Positions 52,618 through 61,919 of a stretch of DNA of 64,000 nucleotides are shown here, in pieces. The notes beneath the pieces were generated by a model that worked only from the letters and a program-made list of their open reading frames with translations, was not told where the DNA came from and ran no database searches. This DNA is from Pontibacter beigongshangensis (lineage in GTDB: Bacteria; Bacteroidota; Bacteroidia; Cytophagales; Hymenobacteraceae), in assembly GCF_014332515.1 (NCBI RefSeq), contig NZ_VFSD01000029.1, positions 20,134-84,133 of the forward strand, in the 5' to 3' direction. Within the stretch, counting starts at the first letter, position 1; each line of letters begins with the position of its first letter. Both the position numbers and the translations under genes were made by a program.

Positions 52618-55413
52618 CTAAAGGGAGATATTGGTGCCCTCGCCGGTGGAGCGGGCCGCCTTAAAATCAGAGGGGCTCATGTCGAAGTGGTTCTTGAAGG
52701 CCGTGGAGAAATAGGCTGGCGAAGAGAAGCCAACCTCATAGGCAATTTCGGAGATGTTGCGGTCGGAGTGCAGCAGCAGGTGCCGGGCCCGTTTCAGACG
52801 CATTTTGTTCACGTAATCATTTAGGGAGTAGCCTAACAGCGCTTTCATTTTTCGGTACACCTGCACTTTAGACATGCCCAGGCTGGCGGCAATGCTGCTG
52901 GCGTTCAGGTCAGGGTTCGAGAGGTTCTTCTCCACCACGACCATCACCTCGTTCATAAATTTTTTGTCGAGCTGCTTTGGCGGCGAGGCAGTTTTGGTTT
53001 CCACAGAAATCTCGCTGCTGTAGTGCTCCTTTAACAGCGCCCGGTTCTTCAGCAGGCCTTTTACGCGCTCAAGCAGGTAGATGTAGCTAAATGGCTTTGT
53101 AACGTACAGGTCTGCCCCGGACTGGATGCCTTCCATCTTGTAGGCTATCGTATCTTTGGCTGTCAGCAGCACGACAGGGATATGGGAGGTTCTGAGATCG
53201 TTTTTCAAGGCGGAGGTTATCTCCAGGCCATTCTGCTTCGGAAGCATCACATCGCAGATCACCAGGTCAGGCACTTTCTCAAAAGCCTGCTGCAAGCCTG
53301 TGGTACCGTTTGCTGCCTCCACCACATTAAAGTCTTTGGCCAGTCGGATTCTGAGAAACTCCCGCAGCTCTTTGTTATCCTCGATCAACAGAACGGTATA
53401 TTCCTGCAGCTTCGCCTCCTCGCCTGCCGGGGCAGTGTCGCTGTTGCCGAGCTGCTGGTCAGCATCCATAACACCGGGTATGAGCTTTATAGCGTTTTTG
53501 CCGGCGTCTGTCAGCAGTTCGTCTTCTGTTAAATGGGCCCTTCCCAGCGGCAGCCGCACCATAAATCTGGCACCTTTCCACTCCTCGCTCACCACCGATA
53601 TGTCGCCGTGATGCAGTTTCACGAACTCTTTAGACAAGGCCAGGCCAAGGCCTGTGCCCAGGTTACTGCTGCCTTCGCCGGTGTGGAACCTGTCGAAGGC
53701 GTGCGCTGCGTGCAGCGGCGACATTCCTTTTCCATTATCTTCTACCGCGATACTGACGTTTTCGTAATCTTCGGAAATCTGCAGGCTCACCGAAATACAG
53801 CCACCATCGCTTGTAAACTTAAAAGCATTGGAGAGCAGGTTAAACAGGATCTTGTCGAGCTTGTCGGCATCAAAATAAACAGCAAGCTCTTTCAGCGGGG
53901 TTTTGACTTTAAACGTGATGTTGCGCTTCAGGGCCAGTCTTTCGAAAGAGGCGGTAATGTCTTTCACAAATGCGATGAGGTCGCCTTCGGCAGCCTGCAG
54001 CTTCATTTTCTTGCTGTCCACTTTGCTGAAGTCCATGAGCTGGTTCACCAGCCGGAGCAGCCGGATGGCATTTTTTTTCACCAGTTGCAGATCCCTTTTC
54101 AGGTCAGCGGAAATGGGGCTCTGCAGGGCATCCTCCACAGGCCCCAGGATCAGGGTGAGCGGAGTTCGGAACTCATGCGAGACATTGGTGAAGAACTTCA
54201 GCTTTGCCTCGGTGGCCTTGTCTGCTTTCCGGGCCATGCGCGCTACCTCGTTCCGCTGCTGCATTACTTCGTTGTTCTTGGCCAGCAGTTCCTTGTTCGC
54301 CTCCTGTTTTGCGCGTAGCGACAATAGCGCCAGGGCCCCCATCACGATGCTTACCACCAGGCTGGCCAACAGTATATAAGAGAAAGTACGCTGGTTGTTG
54401 AACAGCTGAATCTGCTCGTACAGCCGCTGTTGCTGCCGCTCAATATTCTTCTCCTGCGCCAGGATCTTATCTGACTGCTGTTTCATGATGTGCACGTTGC
54501 GCTCATCTATAACAGTGGTGTTCAGGATATTGTCTTTCCTGAAAGGCCTGTTGTGCAGGATATCGTGGGCCAGCTGTATAATTTCCTCCCCTCCGGTCGG
54601 GTACAGAAAAGTGGCCTCCAGGATACCATCCTGCACCAGTTGCAGGCCGCCATTCGGGCCTCCCAATCCATCGAAACCAATAAATTTAAGTTGCTGCTGT
54701 GCCTGCTTGTCCGGCAGGCTCTCGAAGGCTCCCAGCGCCATTACATCGTTATGAGCGTAAATCAGGTCTACGTCTGCATGCTGGTTGTATACTGCCGGGA
54801 AACGTGCCTTTGCCACTTCCTTCTCCCAGTCTCCGCTAACCTCGGCTACGATCTCTATGTCCGGAAAGGCGGCAATGGCATCTACAAAACTGTTGTGGCG
54901 CTCTATGGCCGGAGAGGAACCCCGAAGGCCCCAGACTTCTATAATCCTGCCTTTGCCGTTGAGCAGCTTGGCCACGTACTCGCCGGCCAGCTTTCCGATC
55001 TGGTAATTGTTGGCTCCCACGTAGGCCGTGTACATCGAAGAACTGGTTTTTCTGTCGACCACGATTACCGGAATGCCCTTGCTGAAGGCCTCCTCTACCA
55101 CCGGTGTAATGGGCTCCGCCTCGTTCGGGGAAACGATGAGCAGGTCTACCTCTTGCTCCATGAACTCGCGGATGTGGCCTACCTGAGCAGTGCTACTGTT
55201 TTTAGCGTCTTTTATCTGCAGACGAAGCTCCGGATAGAAAGAGGCCTCCCGCTCCATCTCCTCATGCATGGCTTTCCGCCAGGCATCGCCCTCGGTGCAC
55301 TGCGAGAAACCAACGACAAACTTCTTCTCCTCCCCGACCGGGCTACAGCCGATTATTGCTGACAATAAAAACAGCAGCAAGACAGTATTTTGGAGACTAA
55401 GAGAATAAGGCAT
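52618..55413 (-). CDS. Hybrid two-component system with periplasmic sugar-binding sensor (BT1754-like), levan locus
   Basis: 931 residues. The N-terminus is lipoprotein-like (LLSAIIGC, Cys23). Residues about 30-310 are a type I periplasmic-binding domain (VGFSQCTEGDAWRKAM, VSPNEAEPITPVVEEAF, IPVIVVDR, YAHNDVMALGAFE, FIGFDGLGGPNGG), as in the fructose-sensing BT1754. A coiled segment and TM (344-366) follow. HisKA has VSHEFRTP (His413); HATPase shows LSNAFKFTSDGG, EDNGKGM and GTGLGLAL. The receiver phospho-Asp is in ICDVMLPKQNG, and an AraC HTH occupies about 825-925. It probably senses fructose and induces the levan genes downstream on the same strand. Confidence 0.94.
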   Translation of the reverse strand: MPYSLSLQNTVLLLFLLSAIIGCSPVGEEKKFVVGFSQCTEGDAWRKAMHEEMEREASFYPELRLQIKDAKNSSTAQVGHIREFMEQEVDLLIVSPNEAEPITPVVEEAFSKGIPVIVVDRKTSSSMYTAYVGANNYQIGKLAGEYVAKLLNGKGRIIEVWGLRGSSPAIERHNSFVDAIAAFPDIEIVAEVSGDWEKEVAKARFPAVYNQHADVDLIYAHNDVMALGAFESLPDKQAQQQLKFIGFDGLGGPNGGLQLVQDGILEATFLYPTGGEEIIQLAHDILHNRPFRKDNILNTTVIDERNVHIMKQQSDKILAQEKNIERQQQRLYEQIQLFNNQRTFSYILLASLVVSIVMGALALLSLRAKQEANKELLAKNNEVMQQRNEVARMARKADKATEAKLKFFTNVSHEFRTPLTLILGPVEDALQSPISADLKRDLQLVKKNAIRLLRLVNQLMDFSKVDSKKMKLQAAEGDLIAFVKDITASFERLALKRNITFKVKTPLKELAVYFDADKLDKILFNLLSNAFKFTSDGGCISVSLQISEDYENVSIAVEDNGKGMSPLHAAHAFDRFHTGEGSSNLGTGLGLALSKEFVKLHHGDISVVSEEWKGARFMVRLPLGRAHLTEDELLTDAGKNAIKLIPGVMDADQQLGNSDTAPAGEEAKLQEYTVLLIEDNKELREFLRIRLAKDFNVVEAANGTTGLQQAFEKVPDLVICDVMLPKQNGLEITSALKNDLRTSHIPVVLLTAKDTIAYKMEGIQSGADLYVTKPFSYIYLLERVKGLLKNRALLKEHYSSEISVETKTASPPKQLDKKFMNEVMVVVEKNLSNPDLNASSIAASLGMSKVQVYRKMKALLGYSLNDYVNKMRLKRARHLLLHSDRNISEIAYEVGFSSPAYFSTAFKNHFDMSPSDFKAARSTGEGTNISL

Positions 55414-55486
55414 TTAAAGTTGGCAAGCGGTTAGTTTCAAAAAATCACTTCGAATATACAACAAATTATTTGGCATTTAAAACAAT

Positions 55487-55500
55487 CGTTCGTTATTTTA
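55487..55500 (-). promoter_or_regulatory. Shared motif upstream of the levan HTCS
   Basis: CGTTCGTTATTTTA, 74 bp upstream of the HTCS start, matching the element at 51,785 in 13 of 14 bases. It may reflect autoregulation. Confidence 0.35.
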
Positions 55501-55801
55501 AACGTTTAAGCAAACTCCTGACAAACAAAATTTCAAAAATAGTTTTTTTAGCTTATCCTGTAATTAACCGTGCCATAACTCAGAAAAAGCAGGGCGACGC
55601 CGGATATTACACCCGGTGTATACATGTTGCCGGGATAAAGCAAATGTCATCTTTGAGCTCAACAGCTGCCTATCCTTAAGACTGTATTTAAATTTCGGGC
55701 AGTTCAGAACCTATAAGCCTGCCCCCTGACCAGGAGGCGAAGGCAGTATTCCTTTAAAATATACCGCTATACAGGGGCCCGGCCCGGAGCGTTGCCAGCA
55801 C

Positions 55802-55834
55802 TTGGTGGTTTTTCGATGAGACGAAGTATATTTG
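55802..55834 (+). promoter_or_regulatory. Predicted promoter of the GH2 gene
   Basis: TTG (55,802-55,804), 22-nt spacer, TATATTTG (55,827-55,834), the same geometry as the GH10 promoter. The remainder of the 55,414-56,028 spacer shows no gene and no TGTWACA array. Confidence 0.5.
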
Positions 55835-56028
55835 TTTGTAGCAGCCATGAGCGCTCAGCGCAGTTCTTTGCAACAACAAAGCCAGTAGGCATAGCGAAAG
55901 CTCCGGCTAAAAGAGCCGGAGCCGAATACAAGAGCAGCCCAAAACTTGTATATTAACAGTAAATTATTTAAATGATAAACGGCTTCCGGAGCCTCCATAT
56001 AAAGCAGTCCTATTTAACCACGCCCATT

Positions 56029-58458
56029 ATGTTTTTGAGACCAAAGGTTCTTTCTTTCTTCATTTTTTTGCTTACCCATGTTTCGGTAGCGCAGGTTAGG
56101 GTAACCACCGAGCTAAGCAACAACTGGAAATTTCGCAAAGGAGAGAGCACAACAGCACACCAGCCGGATTTTAATGACCGGAAATGGGAAACAGTAACGG
56201 TGCCGCACGATTGGGCCATATACGGACCTTTCGATAAGGAAATTGACAAGCAGGTAGTTGCCATTGAGCAAAACGGCGAGAAGGTGGCGACCGAAAAAAC
56301 CGGCAGAACCGGCTCCCTACCCTATATTGGCGAAGGCTGGTACCGAAACACATTTACACTGCCACATTATAAGCCGGGGCAAAAGGTGTTGCTGGTGTTC
56401 GAAGGTGCCATGAGCGAACCGAACGTGTTTTTGAACGGCGAAAAGGTGGGCGAGTGGAACTATGGCTATAGTTACTTTTACTTCGATATCAGCAAACAGA
56501 TAGCTGCCGGAAAAGAAAACACGCTGGCTGTTCAGTTATCCAACCAGGGCTTGTCGTCTCGTTGGTATCCGGGTGCCGGGCTGTATCGGAAGGTGCAGCT
56601 TGTGGTCAAAAACCAGGAAAGTATCGACCAATGGGGCACGTACATCACAACGCCGTTTATTTCAGCCGAAGTTGCCAAAGTAAACATAAAAACCAGCGTA
56701 TCCGGTGCCAATACGCGCCTGGTGACGCATATCCTGAACGCAGCCGGCGACACAGTTGCCTCTGACAAAACCCAGTCACTTTTCGGGAACAAATTCGAGC
56801 AGAACATCGCCGTAAATAACCCAAAGCTGTGGAGCCCCGAAACACCTTACCTGTACACAGCCGTCACGCAGTTGTTTGTAGCTAACACATTAAAAGATGA
56901 AACCTCTACCCGCTTCGGTATTCGCGAAATAAGCTATAAGGCAGAAGTTGGCTTCAGCCTGAATGGTAAAGTCCGCAAGTTTAAAGGAGTATGCCTGCAC
57001 CACGACCTGGGCCCGCTTGGAGCAGCCGTAAACAAGGCCGCTTTGCGCAGGCAGTTACAGATTCTGAAAGACATGGGCTGCGATGCCGTCCGGAGTTCAC
57101 ACAACATGCCTTCTATAGAGCAACTGGAGCTGTGCGACGAGATGGGCTTTATGTTTTTAGCCGAAACCTTTGATGAGTGGGCAAAGCCGAAAGTAAAAAA
57201 CGGATACAACCGCTTTTTTGAAACGGATGCCGAAAAAGATATTATAAACCTGGTGCATGCCACCCGCAACCACCCGAGCATCGTGATGTGGAGTTCCGGC
57301 AACGAGGTGCCGGACCAGCATGGCTCTGAGGGCGCAAAACGAGCCAGGTGGTTACAGGAGATTTTCCATCGCGAGGACCCGACCCGCCCCGTAACTGTAG
57401 GCATGGACCAGGTAAAAGCGACCATGCAATCGGGGTTTGGTGCCGTGCTGGATATTCCGGGGCTGAACTACAGAACGCATCTGTATGAAGATGCTTATAA
57501 AGCATTTCCACAGGGGCTCATACTTGGTTCCGAAACTGGCTCTACGGTAAGCTCAAGAGGCGTGTACAAGTTTCCGGTGGAGAAGGGAATAGGAAAGACC
57601 TACGACGACCATCAAACCTCGTCTTACGACCTGGAGTACTGCAGCTGGTCGAACCTGCCGGAAGATGATTTTATACTGCAGGACACCAGGCCCTGGGTAA
57701 TCGGGCAATTTGTATGGACGGGCTTCGACTACCTGGGTGAGCCTACACCCTACGATAATTTCTGGCCATCGCGCAGTTCCTATTTTGGTATTAACGACCT
57801 CGCCGGCTTGCCGAAAGACAGGTACTACTTATACCGCAGCCAGTGGAACACCACGGACGAAACCCTGCATGTTCTCCCGCACTGGAACTGGAAAGGAAGG
57901 GAAGGGCAAACAACGCCGGTTTTTGTTTATACCAATTACGATAAAGCGGAGCTCTTTATTAACGGGAAGAGTATGGGCATCCAGCGTAAAAACGATTCGA
58001 GCCTGCTGCACCGCTACCGCCTGATGTGGATGGATGTAAAATACGAGCCAGGTACTGTAAAAGTGGTAGCTTACGACAAAGATGGGAAGCCGGCAGCCGA
58101 AAAAACAATGGTTACGGCAGGCGAGCCTTACAAAATAATACTGGAACCAGACCGTAGCCAGATCGCCGCCGATGGAAAAGACATTTCGTTTGTGACCGTA
58201 TCTGTTGTAGATAAAAACGGCAATCCCTGCCCTACTGCCACCAACCAGTTAAAATTCAGGGTGAGTGGCAATGGCAGCTACCGCGCGGCCTGCAACGGAG
58301 ATGCGTCCTCTCTGGAGCAGTTCCACCTGCCTGCCATGAAGTTATTTAGCGGAAAACTGGTCGTACTCGTTCAATCTTCCGAGACACCGGGTGCCATAAA
58401 ACTATCTGTTCAAGGCAAAAAACTAAAGAGCGCCGAAGTTCAACTAAAGTCCGAATAG
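56029..58458 (+). CDS. GH2 family glycoside hydrolase (beta-galactosidase-like)
   Basis: 809 residues from ATG 56,029, chosen because MFLRPKVLSFFIFLLTHVSVAQ is a signal peptide; the frame is open 57 nt further upstream but encodes no export signal. The sugar-binding domain is about 23-190, the Ig-like domain 195-300 and the barrel 305-600. Acid/base Glu426 is in SSGNEVPD and nucleophile Glu502 in LGSETGS. C-terminal DUF4982-like and invasin-like sandwiches (about 610-700 and 705-808) are common in Bacteroidota enzymes of this type. Beta-galactosidase is the usual activity, but beta-glucuronidase or others cannot be excluded. It stands alone between the levan locus and the restriction locus. 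Confidence 0.88.
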   Translation: MFLRPKVLSFFIFLLTHVSVAQVRVTTELSNNWKFRKGESTTAHQPDFNDRKWETVTVPHDWAIYGPFDKEIDKQVVAIEQNGEKVATEKTGRTGSLPYIGEGWYRNTFTLPHYKPGQKVLLVFEGAMSEPNVFLNGEKVGEWNYGYSYFYFDISKQIAAGKENTLAVQLSNQGLSSRWYPGAGLYRKVQLVVKNQESIDQWGTYITTPFISAEVAKVNIKTSVSGANTRLVTHILNAAGDTVASDKTQSLFGNKFEQNIAVNNPKLWSPETPYLYTAVTQLFVANTLKDETSTRFGIREISYKAEVGFSLNGKVRKFKGVCLHHDLGPLGAAVNKAALRRQLQILKDMGCDAVRSSHNMPSIEQLELCDEMGFMFLAETFDEWAKPKVKNGYNRFFETDAEKDIINLVHATRNHPSIVMWSSGNEVPDQHGSEGAKRARWLQEIFHREDPTRPVTVGMDQVKATMQSGFGAVLDIPGLNYRTHLYEDAYKAFPQGLILGSETGSTVSSRGVYKFPVEKGIGKTYDDHQTSSYDLEYCSWSNLPEDDFILQDTRPWVIGQFVWTGFDYLGEPTPYDNFWPSRSSYFGINDLAGLPKDRYYLYRSQWNTTDETLHVLPHWNWKGREGQTTPVFVYTNYDKAELFINGKSMGIQRKNDSSLLHRYRLMWMDVKYEPGTVKVVAYDKDGKPAAEKTMVTAGEPYKIILEPDRSQIAADGKDISFVTVSVVDKNGNPCPTATNQLKFRVSGNGSYRAACNGDASSLEQFHLPAMKLFSGKLVVLVQSSETPGAIKLSVQGKKLKSAEVQLKSE

Positions 58459-58595
58459 GGATATCAGTAATTCTTTGCCACTACATCTGCAGTGCAACCA
58501 TGTTGATATACTTATTTGCATAGACATGAGCATTTGCCTTTTTTTAATGTCAGCAGCAGAGAGCGAGGAACAGGCAAAGCATCGCCGGCAGAGGG

Positions 58596-58625
58596 CTCCG
58601 GAGGTCATTTTTGATTAGAATAATT
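58596..58625 (+). repeat. Dispersed intergenic repeat, copy 16
   Basis: CTCCGGAGGTCA, TTTTTG, ATTAGAATAATT, between GH2 and the small minus-strand gene. No other structure was seen in 58,459-58,788. Confidence 0.8.
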
Positions 58626-58788
58626 CGATCGTCCGGCATATGGCTTCTTCTAAAACGGAGGCCGACTTCACTTGCCTGCCTGTACTAAGCCAACATTCTT
58701 GTTTTTGATTTTTTGCGTGCCGCCTACCTGGTAAGGTGGCAACGCTGCGCAGAGAGTTTACGCAGATTTCGCTTTACATTGAAACAGC

Positions 58789-59130
58789 TCAGAATCCCTG
58801 GATCTCGATGGGGAGGTTATCTTCAACCGTAATCGTGACGGCCACATCAAGTGGAGTACTCCAATCCACATGCAGGTAAAAAGTCACTGCGCCGGGGTCG
58901 CCCCTGAATTCATTTCGCCGGGGAAAGATGTTGGAAACCCATACGGAAGCCAGGCCGAGGTGATAGAAAAAATTCTGGCCTGGTGAACCTGGTCGAATCA
59001 TCGAGCTACCTACTCCTACCTCTGCCGCGGTGATATGCACGACGGAGCGAGAGGAAATAAGGGGCCAGGTAAAGTGGCAAGGCACACGTCCGTTGACGCG
59101 CCTGATCAACCAGCGAATAGATGTAGCCAT
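58789..59130 (-). CDS. Hypothetical protein, 113 aa
   Basis: I do not recognise this family. The protein has no signal peptide and no TM segment. It starts basic (MATSIRWLIRRVNGR) and its second half alternates hydrophobic and polar residues as in beta-strands (GAVTFYLHVDWS, DVAVTITVEDNLPIEI), so a small soluble beta protein is likely. The upstream 60 bp are AT-rich, as expected for a promoter region. The frame is free of the repeats that fill neighbouring spaces, which argues for a real gene. Confidence 0.55.
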   Translation of the reverse strand: MATSIRWLIRRVNGRVPCHFTWPLISSRSVVHITAAEVGVGSSMIRPGSPGQNFFYHLGLASVWVSNIFPRRNEFRGDPGAVTFYLHVDWSTPLDVAVTITVEDNLPIEIQGF

Positions 59131-59393
59131 AACATTTCCACTTAAAATTATAAATAAAACAGCTATAGTTTAAGACGCTATTTATAATAGGAAAGTTGCC
59201 TTCAGCACCAAAGGAAAACCATCATCCCTTCCACCTCAGAGGCTTCCACTTTTATAACCAGAGCGTATGCAGGCTGCACATACCGAAACAAAGCCGCTTA
59301 GGCCAGCGCAGCGAGCCGCTTGTTAACATGTGTTCACCAGAAGAGATAAACAAAAGATCTGCAGTAGCAGCAGCAGAAAATATCTCCCGAGGG

Positions 59394-59423
59394 GTCTTTT
59401 CATTAGAATAATTCCCAGGACCA
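59394..59423 (+). repeat. Dispersed intergenic repeat, copy 17
   Basis: CTCCCGAGGGGT, CTTTTC, ATTAGAATAATT, preceded by GCAGTAGCAGCAGCAG. It lies 272 bp upstream of hsdM. The rest of 59,131-59,694 is CA-rich and AT-rich with no supported gene. Confidence 0.8.
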
Positions 59424-59694
59424 TTCTATTCTCTCCCACTCCACCACAAAACCACCCACTTGTACGGACAAGTCACAACCTGTCCCATCGTTCCTGGAAA
59501 GCATGCCCAAAAACCACCCCAAACAAGTTCTCCGACCCTATTCCCCCTCAAAATCCAACCCACACAAAACCAGCCACCTAAAAACCTGCCTGTTCCAGCT
59601 TATCAAATTCATCTAAAAATATCTATATTTAAACCTGTAACACAACACAAATTTCACTACCTTACTCCTCTGTTTAAACACCCAGTACATTTCC

Positions 59695-61320
59695 ATGGCC
59701 AAAAAGAATACCCCCACCGCCGCCAAGCCCAAGGCGGACATAGATTTTGAAAACGAACTCTGGAATGCCGCCAACGAACTGCGTGGCGCCGTAGCCGAAA
59801 ACCAGTACAAAGATTACGTGCTCTCGCTGCTGTTTGTGAAGCACCTCTCCGAGCACTTCGAGGTGCGGAAGCAGGAGCTGCAGCTCTCCTTCCTGGACCC
59901 CGAAAGCGACTACTATAACATAGAACAGCACCAGCAGACCGAGGTGCTCGAAGACGAGCTGGAGTACCAGGTAAAGAACGTGTACCGCCTGCCCCGCGAG
60001 GCCACCTGGGAGTACCTGCGCGAAAACGCCGAGCAGGACGACATAAAGGTGAAAGTGGACCAGGCCTTTGTGCTGCTCGACGAGCTGCTGGCCAAACGCA
60101 ACCCCGACTACAAAGGCGTGCTGGAGCCGATCTTCGTGCGCAGCCAGCTCTCCCCTACGCAGGTAGCAGGGCTCATTAACCTGTTCTCCAAAGAGAAGTT
60201 CTCCGAGATCAACAACCCTGAATCCGACATCTACGGCCGCGTGTATGAGTACTACATCGGCAAGTTTGCCATGGCCGAAGGCTCTGGTGCGGGGCAATTT
60301 TTTACCCCCGGCTCGGTGGTGCGTTTGCTCGTGGAAATGCTGGAGCCGCTCAAAGGCCGCATCATGGACCTGGCCTGTGGCTCGGGTGGTATGTTTGTGC
60401 AGAGCCTCAAATTTCTGCAGGCGCACGGCGGCGACAAAAACGACATTTCCATTTACGGGCAGGAGCGCTACGAAGGCACACTGCGCCTCTGCAAAATGAA
60501 CCTGCTGCTGCGCAACCTCTCCTTCGACGTAAAGCTGGGCGACTCGCTGCTGCAGGACCGCTTTGCTGACCTGAAGGCTGATTACGCCCTCATGAACCCG
60601 CCGTTCAACATCAGCAACTGGCACCCCGAGCTACTGCCCGACAACGACCCGCGCCTCTTCGGGGCCAAAGACACCTTTACCACCCCCGGCAACGCCAATT
60701 ATATGTGGTTCCAGACGTTGTGGCACCACCTCTCGGAGCGCGGCACGGCGGGCGTGGTGATGGCCAACGGCGCCATGACCACCGGAAGCGCCGGCGAAAA
60801 GAACGTGCGCGAGCATATGATACAGCAGGGCATGGTAGACTGCATTGTGCAGATGCCCGACAAGCTGTTCCTGACTACCGGCATACCGGCCTGTATCTTT
60901 ATTTTGAGCAAGAACCGCGACGGCCGCGACGGCGAACACCGCGAGCGCAAAAACGAGATCCTGTTTATAGATGCCCGCAAACTGGGCCACATGGTGAACC
61001 GCCGCCTGCGCGTGTTCGAAGATGCCGACGTGGCCCGCATTGCCGACACCTACCACCACTGGCGCAACATCGGCGGCAGCTACTCCGACACCGAAGGCTT
61101 CTGCAAGGCCGCTACCTTAGCCGAGGTGGCCGCCAACAATTACGTGCTCTCGCCGGGCCGCTACGTAGGCTCCGAAGCCGAGGAAGACGACGGCGTTCCG
61201 TTTGAAGAGAAGATGAAGGGGCTGACCACCGAACTGGCTGCTCAGTTTGAGGAAAGCGCCCTGCTGGAGAAGCGGATTCGGGAGAATTTAAAAAGTCTGA
61301 ATTTGGATTTACCTGATTAG
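59695..61320 (+). CDS. hsdM: Type I restriction-modification DNA methyltransferase subunit M
   Basis: 541 residues. An N-terminal helical HsdM_N domain (about 15-150, ELWNAANELRGAVAENQYKDYVLSLLFVKHLSE) precedes the N6-adenine methylase domain. GAGQFFTPGSVVRLLVEML leads into SAM motif I DLACGSGGM (about 225-233). The catalytic motif IV is NPPF (about 301). It methylates adenine in the target chosen by HsdS, which with HsdR must lie beyond the right edge. The last eight codons (SLNLDLPD) come from a repeat block at 61,295-61,387. The apparent original C-terminus (EGIGFGL) is found 1 kb away at 62,336-62,361. Confidence 0.95.
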   Translation: MAKKNTPTAAKPKADIDFENELWNAANELRGAVAENQYKDYVLSLLFVKHLSEHFEVRKQELQLSFLDPESDYYNIEQHQQTEVLEDELEYQVKNVYRLPREATWEYLRENAEQDDIKVKVDQAFVLLDELLAKRNPDYKGVLEPIFVRSQLSPTQVAGLINLFSKEKFSEINNPESDIYGRVYEYYIGKFAMAEGSGAGQFFTPGSVVRLLVEMLEPLKGRIMDLACGSGGMFVQSLKFLQAHGGDKNDISIYGQERYEGTLRLCKMNLLLRNLSFDVKLGDSLLQDRFADLKADYALMNPPFNISNWHPELLPDNDPRLFGAKDTFTTPGNANYMWFQTLWHHLSERGTAGVVMANGAMTTGSAGEKNVREHMIQQGMVDCIVQMPDKLFLTTGIPACIFILSKNRDGRDGEHRERKNEILFIDARKLGHMVNRRLRVFEDADVARIADTYHHWRNIGGSYSDTEGFCKAATLAEVAANNYVLSPGRYVGSEAEEDDGVPFEEKMKGLTTELAAQFEESALLEKRIRENLKSLNLDLPD

Positions 61321-61387
61321 GGGATTTTCGGATTTTATTTTACTCATAATCCTTAAATCCGTTAATCTGACGAATCCCAATTCAGAC
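61295..61387. repeat. 93-bp repeat block A flanking the GxxExxY gene
   Basis: Begins GTCTGAATT and ends AATTCAGAC, perfect 9-bp inverted ends, with further inner pairing (GGATTT/AAATCC). It shares ACGAATCC, AATCCTTAAATC and both ends with block B, which has the same length. It overlaps the hsdM stop. Confidence 0.7.
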
Positions 61388-61402
61388 AATAAATTCTGAC
61401 AA

Positions 61403-61789
61403 ATGGAAAAGATTGAAGATGACCTGACTTATAAAATTATCGGTTGTGCCATGAAAGTTCATGCCACACTTGGCAATGGCTTTCAGGAAGTTATTTACCA
61501 AAGAGCCTTGGCGATTGAGATGGAAAAGGCCCAACTGGGTTTTGCCAGGGAGCTGGAAATGCCTATTTTTTATGACAGCATAGAAATAGGTAGCAGAAGG
61601 GTAGATTTTCTGGTTGAAAGCAGAGTGCTGGTAGAGCTAAAAGCGCTGGTAAAGTTGGAAGACGTACATCTTGCCCAAGGCCTGAACTACCTGGTTGCCT
61701 ATAAGCTGGACAAAGGACTACTACTGAATTTCGGGGCAAAAAGCCTGGAAGTGAAAAGACTGCGCCACCCGCTGAATAAAATTGTCTGA
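61403..61789 (+). CDS. GxxExxY family protein
   Basis: 128 residues. The family signature is GNGFQEVIYQRAL (near 25-37), then an RRVDFLVESRVLVELKAL core that resembles a nuclease-fold strand pair with acidic and Lys residues (D..E-x-K), and AQGLNYLVAYKLDKGLLLNFG. The family is widespread in Bacteroidota, of unknown function, and often found as a solitary inserted gene. Here it lies between the two 93-bp blocks, and its stop codon is inside the first bases of block B. No toxin partner is evident. Confidence 0.88.
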   Translation: MEKIEDDLTYKIIGCAMKVHATLGNGFQEVIYQRALAIEMEKAQLGFARELEMPIFYDSIEIGSRRVDFLVESRVLVELKALVKLEDVHLAQGLNYLVAYKLDKGLLLNFGAKSLEVKRLRHPLNKIV

Positions 61790-61876
61790 ATTTGGATGCG
61801 TGGGATTAGTAGATTATTGGATTCAATCTTACTCCTAATCCAACAATCCTTAAATCTGACGAATCCTAATTCAGAC
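61784..61876. repeat. 93-bp repeat block B flanking the GxxExxY gene
   Basis: Same GTCTGAATT...AATTCAGAC ends and same length as block A, in direct orientation. The interior has diverged. It supplies the TGA stop of the GxxExxY gene. Confidence 0.7.
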
Positions 61877-61919
61877 AGTATGGACTACCATTAAGTAAAG
61901 ACTATAAAAATATACAAAC

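Noticed and set aside
59674..60624. 316-residue frame antisense to hsdM
   Set aside because: It covers the HsdM methylase core on the other strand and has no family features.
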